In this document: one piece after another, positions 31,468-40,175 of the stretch
How the letters are laid out: every line of letters starts with the position of its first letter
Position numbering within the stretch: the stretch's first letter is position 1
From: DATAPD01 sp036265385
GTDB lineage: Bacteria > Acidobacteriota > Terriglobia > Terriglobales > Acidobacteriaceae
Length of the DNA stretch: 64,000 nucleotides
Reading direction: 5' to 3'
Assembly: GCA_036265385.1 (NCBI GenBank)
Contig: DATAPD010000070.1
Coordinates: forward strand, 1-64,000
Notes under the pieces: generated by a model
Told to the model about the DNA's origin: nothing
Seen by the model: the letters and a program-made list of their open reading frames with translations, nothing else
The model's database searches: none
Translations under genes and position numbers: made by a program

Positions 31468-33249
31468 CTAGAACGAGTAGATCAAATCGATCTGGAACCG
31501 ATTCAACCATGGATCTACAGCCCCAGTTCCCGGTTTTATCCCTCCGCCGAGTACTGCGTTCTGCAGGTTGGGGTTAAGAGTTCGGCCGTGCCACCAAGTG
31601 AAGCTGGCCACCGTGTTCGCTCGTAGCTTATAGAGGGCATAGAAGCGGTGCTGCAGCACGTTCGTCGGTGCCCGCTGATCGCTTTCGTCAAACGATGCAA
31701 TCACCGAATCCTGCTCTTGCCGAAGGAACGCATATCCGACCTGAATATCGCCTTTGTTCTTTTGCTGGCCTACGCTGAAGTCGGCAAAATATGCGTTGGA
31801 TTGCTTTCCTAGGAATGGAATTGTATCTGGCTGTGTTGTTGTCCCGGGTGTATCCACGGTGCCCGCGGTGCTCTTCACCGTGAAATCGAACGGGTGATCT
31901 GACGCGTTCAGGTTGTCCAGATATTCAAGCGTGAGATTGATCGGCAGACGCGCCCATTTCGTCTTGAATTGGTTGTTCAAAATGAAATCGGCATACAGGA
32001 AGCTAGAAAGGAAGTGGGCCACCGGCTTGGTCGGACTTGTGTAGTCCACCCAAACCGAGTTGGTTATGCCGTTCGGTCCGAAGGCGCAACCATTGGCCGT
32101 GGGGAAACTCGGGAGACCGGTGCTGCCAGGATTGGAGCATCCAGGGCCCTCGCCAGGCACTGGGATCGGCCCAACGTTCGGCACTGCCGGGTCTACGGTG
32201 GGGTTGCCCAAGATTCCAGCATTCGGCGCGCTTACCGCAAACGCATTCGAATTCAAGATTGCGTCCGCATAGCGCCAATTGAGAATCGTGAATGACGGGG
32301 TTGCTGTCCAGAATGGCAGAATCTGAAGTCGGCCGGCAATCTGACCGCCAACCGCGTAAGAGTCGTGCCCCTTATAGACGCCGCCGTTACCAGAAACTTC
32401 GTTGTACATCAACTGCATCGCCGTGAGGCTCACGTTCTTGATCACCGCAACTCGCGGTAGATCGAAGTTCAACTTTTCGCTGAAACCTTCCGGATTCAGG
32501 TCTGAGTCGAACGTGACGGGCGTGCGCTGCCATGTGTAAGCAAACTTACCGCCCGTGAGCGAAAGCCATTTGTGAGCGACAGGGTTGTACGTTAGATAGG
32601 CGCGATCAAGCCCAATCGTCTTCTTGTCGAAATTGTTTGTGAAGCTCGTATTCGTACTGGTGGGATCGCCCAACGTGCCGGTGGCAATTGACAGCCCCCC
32701 GACGAAATCTTCGTTCAGTTTTCCGTCGAAACCAAATCGGACGCGAATGCGAGCACGGTTACGATCTGCGGTCTTATCCTGAAAAAAATCCTCACCGCGC
32801 ACACGAATATCACCCGAGAGTCGAAACCGGCCAAGAAGGCCCTCAAGTGCACCGACGCGCTTCTGATCTTCTTGGGCTTGAAAAGCGTTTCCAGTCAGAG
32901 TGGTACGCACGTCCTCGAGGTCAGACGTAACTTTTGCAATGGAAGCCTTCTGATCTGTTGTTTCACCTTCCACGGTGGCGTACTTTTGCTGTGCCTCCGC
33001 AGCTGCTGCCTGTGCCTGCTGCAATTGCTGCTGAGATTGTGTCAGCGATTGGTTGGTCTGCTCGAGTTGCTGTTTCAAGCCTTCCAGCTGTTGCTGCTGG
33101 GCGGCTAGAGCGTCGCGCAGAGATTGAACGTCCTCCTGGGTCACGGCGGGCTTTACGGGCTTGGAGGACGCTTTTTTCTTCGGAATCGTCTGTGCTACCA
33201 ACGAACACGCAAGCAGCGACACGAAGCACCACGTGAGAACCGACTTCAT
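31468..33249 (-). CDS. Outer-membrane porin with N-terminal coiled coil
   Basis: 593 residues. A signal peptide (MKSVLTWCFVSLLACSLVAQ) is followed by a Gln-rich coiled coil (about 40-115). A barrel of the putative-porin family follows: FRLSGDIRVRGEDFFQDKTADRNRARIRVRFGFDG, then repeated amphipathic strands ending in FQIDLIYSF with the terminal Phe used for barrel insertion. The coiled coil probably anchors to peptidoglycan or trimerises. It lies 60 bases behind pstS on the same strand, so phosphate or phosphoester uptake is the likely role, as with OprO/OprP, though it is not obviously their homologue. Confidence 0.85.
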   Translation of the reverse strand: MKSVLTWCFVSLLACSLVAQTIPKKKASSKPVKPAVTQEDVQSLRDALAAQQQQLEGLKQQLEQTNQSLTQSQQQLQQAQAAAAEAQQKYATVEGETTDQKASIAKVTSDLEDVRTTLTGNAFQAQEDQKRVGALEGLLGRFRLSGDIRVRGEDFFQDKTADRNRARIRVRFGFDGKLNEDFVGGLSIATGTLGDPTSTNTSFTNNFDKKTIGLDRAYLTYNPVAHKWLSLTGGKFAYTWQRTPVTFDSDLNPEGFSEKLNFDLPRVAVIKNVSLTAMQLMYNEVSGNGGVYKGHDSYAVGGQIAGRLQILPFWTATPSFTILNWRYADAILNSNAFAVSAPNAGILGNPTVDPAVPNVGPIPVPGEGPGCSNPGSTGLPSFPTANGCAFGPNGITNSVWVDYTSPTKPVAHFLSSFLYADFILNNQFKTKWARLPINLTLEYLDNLNASDHPFDFTVKSTAGTVDTPGTTTQPDTIPFLGKQSNAYFADFSVGQQKNKGDIQVGYAFLRQEQDSVIASFDESDQRAPTNVLQHRFYALYKLRANTVASFTWWHGRTLNPNLQNAVLGGGIKPGTGAVDPWLNRFQIDLIYSF

Positions 33250-33309
33250 CTTCTCTCCTTTTGCCTCGTTATGCGCAGAGGCGCGCTAAGTCACAGCGTG
33301 TGACTGCAG

Positions 33310-34314
33310 CTACTTCACTTCCTTGATAGCGGCTTTCACTTTTTCCGCCACGTTTTGCGGCAGTGGCGCGTACGTGAGATCGCTTGTCATCTTTTGGCCT
33401 TCATCCACCATCCAGTTCAGGAAATCCGAAAGAATCTTGCCTTTGTTGTCCTTCGATTGAACGGGAATGAGCAGCCATGTGAAGCTGGAGATGGGATACG
33501 CATCTTTACCCGGCGCATTTGTGATGGACACCCGAAAATCTGCTGGCATCGACTTCACGGATGCGGCGGCAGCAGTTGTGCTTTCCAAACTCGCTTTGAC
33601 ATATGCGCCCGCGGCGTTCTTCACCACGCCGTATGGGATCTTGTTCTGCACCGCATAGATCAACTCGATGTAGCCAATAGAACCCGGGAGCTGGCGGATC
33701 ATGCCCGCGACACCTTCGTTACCTTTGTTTCCAAGACCAAGTGGCCACTTCACGGAGGTCCCCTTGCCTACACTGCTCTGCCATTCCGAGCTCACTTTGG
33801 AAAGATAGTCGGTGAAAATGAAAGTCGTACCGCTTCCGTCCGAGCGATGTACCACAACGATGGGCTGACCCGGCAAATTTAAACCGGGGTTTTCTTTCGC
33901 CAGCGCTGGATCGTTCCAAGATGTAATTTTGCCCAGAAAAATTCCGGCAAGTGCTTGGGGGGTGAACTTGATTTCACCACTTACCCCGGGCACGTTATAC
34001 GCTGGAACAACGGAACCAAGCACAGTTGGGATGTGCAGAATTTTCGTTTTGGTCTGCGACAGTTGCTCGTCGGACATCGGCCCATCACTCGCGCCGAAAT
34101 CGACTGTGCCTGCAAGCACTTGGCGGATTCCGCCACCGCTGCCTATCGATTGATAGTTGATTTGCACATCCGAATGGGTCTTGTGGTACTCACTAAACCA
34201 CTTCGAATACATCGGATAAGGGAAGGTAGCGCCGGCCCCGTTCAGCGTGGTCTGCCCCAGAGCCGGGAGTGCCAGTAGAGCGACACACAACAGCAAGGCT
34301 ATGCGACGAATCAC
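33310..34314 (-). CDS. pstS: Phosphate-binding protein PstS
   Basis: 334 residues from a GTG start with AGGAGG correctly spaced. Signal peptide MIRRIALLLCVALLALPALG precedes LNGAGATFPYPMYSKWFSEY, the PstS opening. SIGSGGGIRQVLAGTVDFGASDGPM and VHRSDGSGTTFIFTDYLSK supply the phosphate-binding residues. It delivers phosphate to PstCAB, whose genes lie 7-11 kb away beyond ppk1 and ppx rather than adjacent. A two-site Pho box precedes it. Confidence 0.96.
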   Translation of the reverse strand: MIRRIALLLCVALLALPALGQTTLNGAGATFPYPMYSKWFSEYHKTHSDVQINYQSIGSGGGIRQVLAGTVDFGASDGPMSDEQLSQTKTKILHIPTVLGSVVPAYNVPGVSGEIKFTPQALAGIFLGKITSWNDPALAKENPGLNLPGQPIVVVHRSDGSGTTFIFTDYLSKVSSEWQSSVGKGTSVKWPLGLGNKGNEGVAGMIRQLPGSIGYIELIYAVQNKIPYGVVKNAAGAYVKASLESTTAAAASVKSMPADFRVSITNAPGKDAYPISSFTWLLIPVQSKDNKGKILSDFLNWMVDEGQKMTSDLTYAPLPQNVAEKVKAAIKEVK

Positions 34315-34368
34315 TCGTTCAGTCCTCCTGAAATTTTGGATTACTTGTTTTGTTTGTATCGGCGAGTT

Positions 34369-34386
34369 GTTACAAATGAGTTACAA
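34369..34386 (-). promoter_or_regulatory. Pho-box-like tandem repeat upstream of pstS
   Basis: GTTACAA occurs at 34369-34375 and again at 34380-34386, two identical heptamers in 11-base phase with a 4-base spacer. This is the geometry of PhoB/PhoP sites. The pair lies 55 bases before the pstS start codon. The divergent lipocalin-like gene shares the spacer and might also be controlled. Confidence 0.65.
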
Positions 34387-34414
34387 ACGAGTGAATTTCT
34401 GATGAACGGAGATT

Positions 34415-35005
34415 GTGACCGAAATGGGTGAGACTTCGATATTCGCTCTTCGCAGAATCAAAGGCCTTCAGCAACTTCGTAGTGAAGCGGCCCAGATTTC
34501 TTGGAAACAAGTGCTCTTAGCGGCGTTCGTTTTTTCTCTTAGCGTCGGCCTAAGTTTTAGCCAGACTAATGCAGCCATCCGCAGTCGACTCATTGGAACG
34601 TGGAAGCTGATATCGACCGAGGAGACAATGAAGGACGGCAGCGTTCGACCGTATCGAGGAATAGGTGCGAACGCAAAAGGCTTCCTGATGTATCAAGGAG
34701 ACGGATACATGTGCGCTGACCTGGTCAATCCTGAACGTGCAAAATGGGCTGACCCGGTGAAACCAACTGCAGAGGAAAAGGCCGCAGCAGCCGAAGGTTC
34801 TTTCGCTTACTGCGGACGATTTGAGATCGATGTTCAGAAACAGCAAATCATTCACTTGCCCGAAGTGGCGACCGATCCCGGCTTTGTTGGGTCCCGACAA
34901 GTCCGGCCTTTCAAGTTTGACGGCGAACGATTAATACTCAGCGATGTCGAGAAGAATGATCCAGCCGTCGCGCGATGGAAGATCGTGTGGGAAAAAGTTC
35001 ACTGA
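34415..35005 (+). CDS. Lipocalin-like domain protein
   Basis: 196 residues. GGAG precedes the GTG start. After about 30 polar residues a membrane/signal segment (VLLAAFVFSLSVGLSFSQ) leads to RLIGTWKLISTEETMKDGSV. The PF13924-type lipocalin-like domain continues with GFLMYQGDGYMCADLVNP, FAYCGRFEIDVQKQQIIH and RLILSDVEKNDPAVARWKIVWEKV. Members bind unknown ligands. It faces pstS across the Pho box. The N-terminal extension before the signal is unusual. Confidence 0.7.
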   Translation: MTEMGETSIFALRRIKGLQQLRSEAAQISWKQVLLAAFVFSLSVGLSFSQTNAAIRSRLIGTWKLISTEETMKDGSVRPYRGIGANAKGFLMYQGDGYMCADLVNPERAKWADPVKPTAEEKAAAAEGSFAYCGRFEIDVQKQQIIHLPEVATDPGFVGSRQVRPFKFDGERLILSDVEKNDPAVARWKIVWEKVH

Positions 35006-35014
35006 GCGTCGCGC

Positions 35015-36649
35015 TCAGCTAGAAGCGTCAACAGGCTGCCAGCTCCAGTTGGCATAGGTTCTACGCAGTTCGGATTTCAACAGTTTGCCTGTTGACGTGT
35101 GTGGCAGCTGATCCACAAAGACGATGGCATCGGGCAATTGCCACTTGGCAAACGTTTGACACAGAAAAGAACGCAAGTCTTCTTCTGTGGTTGTGCTTCC
35201 TTTCCTCACTACGACTACCGCGAGCGGCCTTTCTTGCCATTTCGGATGCGGCACTGCAATCACAGCAGCTTCGGCAACACAGGGGTGGGCTACCAAAGCA
35301 TTCTCCACGTCAACGGAACTAATCCACTCGCCACCTGATTTAATGAGATCTTTCGAGCGGTCTGTGATCTTTACATAGCCCTCCGGGTCGATCGTCACCA
35401 CGTCGCCGGTCCTCAACCATCCATCTGACGTCCACCGACTGCTTTCCTCCGGCAGTTTGAAATAACCTGCTGCGATAAATGGCCCGCGCACTTCGAGTTC
35501 GCCCACGCTTTTTCCATCCCACGGAATCTCGCCATCATCGCTCGTGGCGCGCACCTCCGTGAATGGAGATGGCAACCCTTGCTTAGCGCGAATCTCGTAC
35601 TTGCGATTATCGGGCCAGCTTTTCATGTGAGGCTTCGGAGTGCACACGGTCGCGATTGGTGTCGTCTCTGTCATTCCCCACGGCTGGATTACATGCACGT
35701 CGAATTTGTCGAAACGTCGGAACAGGGCTTCTGGACAAGCCGAACCTGCAACGATCACGCGCATGCCTTCTGGTAACGTCCAACGATCCGGTTCCCGTTC
35801 AAGGGCATCGATCACTCCGAGCCAAACCGTCGGCACTGCACCTGTCAAAGTAACCTGATTGTCGCTGAGCAGGTCGAGTAGCCTGTCTGGTTGCAGATTT
35901 GGACCCGGCAGAACCAGACCGCTTCCGTTCATGATCGCCGCGAATGGCATGCCCCACGCGTTGGCATGAAACATCGACATGGCCGGAAGTATCGTGTCGT
36001 TCCGCGAAATACAGAAATTGTCTGGAAGTGAAATCGAATAAGAATGCAGCGCGATTGCGCGATGCGAATAGACGACACCTTTCGGCTTCCCCGTGGTCCC
36101 AGACGTGTAACACATCCCAAGCGCGTCATCCTCATCCAGTTCGATTCGAACAGGAGTGCTATGACAGTTGCTTATCGCGGTCTCGTAGTCTTCGTATGCT
36201 CCGCTTCCACGTTGGCACCCACCAAAAGATGTGACGAACACTTTCTCGATGTTTACCTGGCCTCGAACCTTCTCCAACAATGGCAAGAGAACGTCGTCCA
36301 CAATCAAAAAACGGTCCTCAGCATGATTAATGATGAATGCGAGTTCGTCAGGGTGAAGGCGCAGGTTCAACGTGTGTAACACGCCACCTACGATGGGTAT
36401 TCCGAAGTAAGCTTCCAGGTGGACAGAATGATTCCACATTAATGTCGCAACACGGTCGCCTCGCTTAATCCCGCAATGTTGGAGAGTCGCGGCCAATGCG
36501 TTCGTGCGGCGAAACCAATCAGCGTAGGTATATCGATGTGTGCTGTTGTCAGGACGTTGAGAGATGATCTCTACCTGAGGAAAGAGCTTGCCCGCTCGCT
36601 CAAACAACGACGGAAGAGTCAACGGAAACCGCATCATAGTGCCCTTCAC
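35015..36649 (-). CDS. Fatty-acid (medium/long-chain) acyl-CoA ligase
   Basis: 544 residues. GTG start at 36649 with AGGAGG 5 bases upstream. The AMP-binding P-loop is MCYTSGTTGKPKGVVYSHRA, then MFHANAWGMPF, QPWGMTETTP, and the hinge GYVKITDRSKDLIKSGGEWISSVDVENAL. The C-terminal Lys is in TSTGKLLKSELRRTY. The WGMTETTP and FHANAWGMP motifs fit the AlkK/FadD group acting on fatty acids. No beta-oxidation genes are nearby. Confidence 0.92.
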   Translation of the reverse strand: MKGTMMRFPLTLPSLFERAGKLFPQVEIISQRPDNSTHRYTYADWFRRTNALAATLQHCGIKRGDRVATLMWNHSVHLEAYFGIPIVGGVLHTLNLRLHPDELAFIINHAEDRFLIVDDVLLPLLEKVRGQVNIEKVFVTSFGGCQRGSGAYEDYETAISNCHSTPVRIELDEDDALGMCYTSGTTGKPKGVVYSHRAIALHSYSISLPDNFCISRNDTILPAMSMFHANAWGMPFAAIMNGSGLVLPGPNLQPDRLLDLLSDNQVTLTGAVPTVWLGVIDALEREPDRWTLPEGMRVIVAGSACPEALFRRFDKFDVHVIQPWGMTETTPIATVCTPKPHMKSWPDNRKYEIRAKQGLPSPFTEVRATSDDGEIPWDGKSVGELEVRGPFIAAGYFKLPEESSRWTSDGWLRTGDVVTIDPEGYVKITDRSKDLIKSGGEWISSVDVENALVAHPCVAEAAVIAVPHPKWQERPLAVVVVRKGSTTTEEDLRSFLCQTFAKWQLPDAIVFVDQLPHTSTGKLLKSELRRTYANWSWQPVDASS

Positions 36650-36770
36650 AGAGACCTCCTAAACCAACAGCGTTCCATCCGGAGCGGTCAGATTCTACGT
36701 AGATTCCGTTGGCTTGAGAACTACTGATTCGCAAGATATTTGAAAATCGAGCTTGGGGGGCGCTCTACAA

Positions 36771-37625
36771 CTATTTCGAATCCAGGCGGGCAATTTCTTT
36801 AGCAAATAGTGGGTTATTGGGAAACTCTTGCTGCAAAGACGCGAGGATGGCACGTGCCTTCGTCTTGTCATGTTCGCGAACGTAGGCAATCGCCAGCAAG
36901 ATACGCGCAAAGGGAGCAAGATAGTGACCCTTCTCCGCCGTAAGATGGAGATCCTTTAGCCCTGCTTGTTTGTCACCGGAAACTCCACCGAGATGTAAGA
37001 CCCACCGTATAGGCGCTGACATCGACCCAATCAGGTAGTGACTGATTCCCGGCGCCAGACGCGCGTCGTAGCAGGTTGGATCGACCTGTATTAGTCTCTC
37101 GGCCCAATCCGTAGCCTCCCGCGTGTAGTGCAGAGAAGCAAAATTTCGTTTTTCAATGAGTGCAGCGTAGTCAGCACGTAAGCCGGCTGCCAGAGCCATC
37201 GCCAGCAGCGCGTCGCGGTCATTCTGGTTCGTCTGCAATTTGGCGCGTGCTAGTTGGTCAGAACGGAGGAGGGTGTCATCGAAGCGAGATCGAACGGCGG
37301 GATCCGGGGTTTGCTTCTTACGTCTGTCGAAAGCGGTGTCGCTCTCGTAGAACTGCGATTCGAGCACTCCCAGGCGGTCGAACTCTGCAAACAAAAAACC
37401 AGCTGCTGTGCTGACGGGTCCCATCGGGTCTTCCGGGTGCTGTTTCTGCCAAGCACTGAATTCCTGCTGAGCGCGGTCAAATTCGAGATCGTAGAGGTGT
37501 TGATACCCGCGATCGAGCGGTGCAGGAGCGCTGCCATCGAGACCGAAGGCGAGGCCCGATAGCACAATCATCGTGGCTAACCCGATAATGAATACCCTTT
37601 GGAACACGCTGGTAAGATGCCACAT
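36771..37625 (-). CDS. Secreted TPR-like helical protein
   Basis: 284 residues. A signal or anchor (VFIIGLATMIVLSGLAFGLDGSA) precedes helical TPR-like hairpins: DRGYQHLYDLEFDRAQQEFSAWQKQHPEDP, then LLAMALAAGLRADYAALIEKRN and LAPFARILLAIAYVREHDKTKARAILASLQQEFPNN. The C-terminal repeat (PFARILLAIAYV) is the clearest. These are common, poorly characterised periplasmic scaffolds in Acidobacteriota. It is divergent from the glucoamylase gene. Confidence 0.7.
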   Translation of the reverse strand: MWHLTSVFQRVFIIGLATMIVLSGLAFGLDGSAPAPLDRGYQHLYDLEFDRAQQEFSAWQKQHPEDPMGPVSTAAGFLFAEFDRLGVLESQFYESDTAFDRRKKQTPDPAVRSRFDDTLLRSDQLARAKLQTNQNDRDALLAMALAAGLRADYAALIEKRNFASLHYTREATDWAERLIQVDPTCYDARLAPGISHYLIGSMSAPIRWVLHLGGVSGDKQAGLKDLHLTAEKGHYLAPFARILLAIAYVREHDKTKARAILASLQQEFPNNPLFAKEIARLDSK

Positions 37626-37756
37626 TGTTAGCCGTGGTTCTCGGGCTTGACAAAATGTTTACAACTGAACGAAACCTTGTGATCGGTTGAAGCCTGCTTA
37701 AGATAACACGCACCTTCCTCGTGCGTTCCAGGCTTTGTGGCCGAAAGGACCGGAAT

Positions 37757-40159
37757 TTGAGTACTTCAGTGTCAAGAAATGCTCCAGGATGGCCGGGAAT
37801 TCAGCCGCGATGGACGTCCAGTGCGAAAAGCGGTATAGGAACCGCGTTGAACCTGCATAGTCGCGTCTGGTTCACCCTTAGCCACGGAATCCTGAATGAG
37901 ATTTATTTCCCACGCGTTGATCAAGCCTGCATGCGCGACCAGGGATTTCTAGTCACTGATGGCAAGGGATTTTTTTCCGAAGAAAAGCGAAATTGTACGT
38001 TTGAAAATGTCCCCTACGAACATGGGATACCCGTTTACGAACTTAAGAACACGTGTGTGCAAGGGCGCTACCGGATCGAAAAAGAAGTCTTTTCCGACCC
38101 ATACCGCAACGTCATTATCCAGAAAGTGAAGTTCATCCCAATGAAAGGAGATCTGTCGGATTATCGCCTCTATGCACTGTTGTCTCCCCATCTCGGAAAT
38201 TGCGGTTTCGGCAACACCGGCTGGGTGGGCGACTACAAAGGTTTTCCGATGCTTTACGCACGGCGTGATGCGCTCGCAATAGCCTTTGCTTGTTCTACTC
38301 CCTGGAAGCAGACGTCGGCAGGTTTCGTTGGTATCTCCGACGGTTGGCAAGATATCTCTCAACATTACGAGATGACATGGTTCTACGATTCCGCAGAAAA
38401 CGGCAACGTCGCACTTACGGGAGAGATCGACCTTCCGAGTTGTAACGGAGAATTCATTGTCGTAATTGGGCTGGGCACAATCTGGTCGTCTGCGGGTCAA
38501 GAGGCGCTTTCGACGTTGCTCGGCGACTACGACTTGTTGCGAAACCAGTTTGTGCGGCATTGGCGTCATTGGCACAGCGAGCTTCTGAAGTTAGACAACC
38601 TGTCTTCCTCCGCAGATCTCTTTCGTACGAGCATGGCCGTGATGCGTGCGCACGAGTCTAAAGATTTTCTGGGCGGCATCATCGCGAGCCTGTCGATTCC
38701 ATGGGGCTTTGACAAAGGTGACGAAGACCTCGGTGGATACCACCTGATCTGGCCCCGCGACTTGGTCGAAACAGCTGGAGGCTTGCTGGCGGGTGGGGCG
38801 GTGAGCGATGCCATCCGAGTCCTGCACTATCTGCAGGTGACGCAAGAAGCGGATGGCCATTGGGCTCAGAACATGTGGCTCGACGGGAGGCCTTATTGGA
38901 ATGGCCTGCAGATGGACGAGACTGCTTTACCCATTCTTCTCCTCGATATGATCTGCCGGGAATCACCCGTGGACCGAAGCATTCTTGAACTTTGGTGGCC
39001 GATGGTCCAGAAAGCAGCCGGATTTATCGTTCGTAATGGTCCTGTTACTCAACAGGACCGATGGGAAGAAGATGGCGGCTACTCTCCTTTCACGCTTGCG
39101 ATTGAAATTGCGGGCTTGCTGGCGGCTGCAGACTTCGCAGAAAAATTGGACCATCATTCCATCGCTCAGTATCTGCGCGAGACGGCAGATACGTGGAATG
39201 ACAATGTTGAGCGATGGATTTATGCAACAGGTACAGACCTCGCCCGACAGATCGGCGTCGACGGCTATTATGTGCGCATCGCACCTCCGGACGGGGATGG
39301 AGCGGCTTCACCTTTGGAAGGGTTCGTCCCAATTAAAAATCGCCCTCCCGATCAGAACCAGTCACGAGCAACGCTGATCGTCAGCCCCGACGCGCTCGCG
39401 CTGGTTCGATTTGGATTGCGAGCGCCGGACGATCCGCGAATTCTCAACACAGTCAAGGTCATCGATTCCATCTTGAAAGTAAACCTGCCGCAAGGGCCCG
39501 GTTGGTACCGTTACAACGGCGACGGTTATGGAGAGCATGAGGACGGCTCACCGTTCAACGGAACCGGGATCGGACGAGCGTGGCCACTTCTCGTGGGAGA
39601 ACGCGCTCACTATGAACTTTCGGCCGGACGTCCAGAAGTAGCGGAAGCGCTGCGGGCTGACATAGAAGGATCGACGGAGGGAGGGAGGTTAATTCCAGAA
39701 CAAGTCTGGGATCAAGATGACATCGTTGCCCTCGAACTTTGGCGTGGAAAACCCACTGGATCTGCGTGCCCCCTAGTTTGGGCACATGCTGAATACGTGA
39801 AGTTATTGCGATCGTTGCGTGATGGGAAAGTTTTCGATCAGCCTCCGCAGACTGTCCAGCGCTATCAGATCGAAAAGCAGAAAGCTGTTTTTTTCGCTTG
39901 GCGTTTTAACAACAAGCCTCGGAGTATCCCGTCCGGCAAGACTCTTCGCATTGTGACCGTCGTGCCAGCGCAAGTTCATTGGACTGCCGACGACTGGCAG
40001 ACCAGTACGGATACTCCTTCCCGAGATACAGGACTTGGCGTCTTTGCTGTTGATTTACCTACGGCTCAGTTCGCCGTTGGTCGCGAAATCATCTTTACGT
40101 TTTATTGGCCCGAGGCGCAGACATGGGAAGGGAAAAACTTCTCGATAATAGTCGAATGA
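37757..40159 (+). CDS. GH15 glucoamylase / glucan 1,4-alpha-glucosidase
   Basis: About 800 residues using a TTG start with AAAGGA upstream; a GTG at 37721 adds 12 residues of low quality. APGWPGIQPRWTSSAKSGIGTA opens the prokaryotic GH15 N-domain. The (alpha/alpha)6 catalytic domain has GYHLIWPRDLVETAGGLLAGG (about 325), WEEDGGYSPFTLA with the general acid Glu (about 435), and IPEQVWDQDD with the base Glu (about 647). It cleaves glucose from the ends of alpha-glucans. No signal peptide is seen, so it probably acts on intracellular glycogen or maltodextrin. Confidence 0.9.
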   Translation: MSTSVSRNAPGWPGIQPRWTSSAKSGIGTALNLHSRVWFTLSHGILNEIYFPRVDQACMRDQGFLVTDGKGFFSEEKRNCTFENVPYEHGIPVYELKNTCVQGRYRIEKEVFSDPYRNVIIQKVKFIPMKGDLSDYRLYALLSPHLGNCGFGNTGWVGDYKGFPMLYARRDALAIAFACSTPWKQTSAGFVGISDGWQDISQHYEMTWFYDSAENGNVALTGEIDLPSCNGEFIVVIGLGTIWSSAGQEALSTLLGDYDLLRNQFVRHWRHWHSELLKLDNLSSSADLFRTSMAVMRAHESKDFLGGIIASLSIPWGFDKGDEDLGGYHLIWPRDLVETAGGLLAGGAVSDAIRVLHYLQVTQEADGHWAQNMWLDGRPYWNGLQMDETALPILLLDMICRESPVDRSILELWWPMVQKAAGFIVRNGPVTQQDRWEEDGGYSPFTLAIEIAGLLAAADFAEKLDHHSIAQYLRETADTWNDNVERWIYATGTDLARQIGVDGYYVRIAPPDGDGAASPLEGFVPIKNRPPDQNQSRATLIVSPDALALVRFGLRAPDDPRILNTVKVIDSILKVNLPQGPGWYRYNGDGYGEHEDGSPFNGTGIGRAWPLLVGERAHYELSAGRPEVAEALRADIEGSTEGGRLIPEQVWDQDDIVALELWRGKPTGSACPLVWAHAEYVKLLRSLRDGKVFDQPPQTVQRYQIEKQKAVFFAWRFNNKPRSIPSGKTLRIVTVVPAQVHWTADDWQTSTDTPSRDTGLGVFAVDLPTAQFAVGREIIFTFYWPEAQTWEGKNFSIIVE

Positions 40160-40175
40160 GTTTATTGATTCAGGG

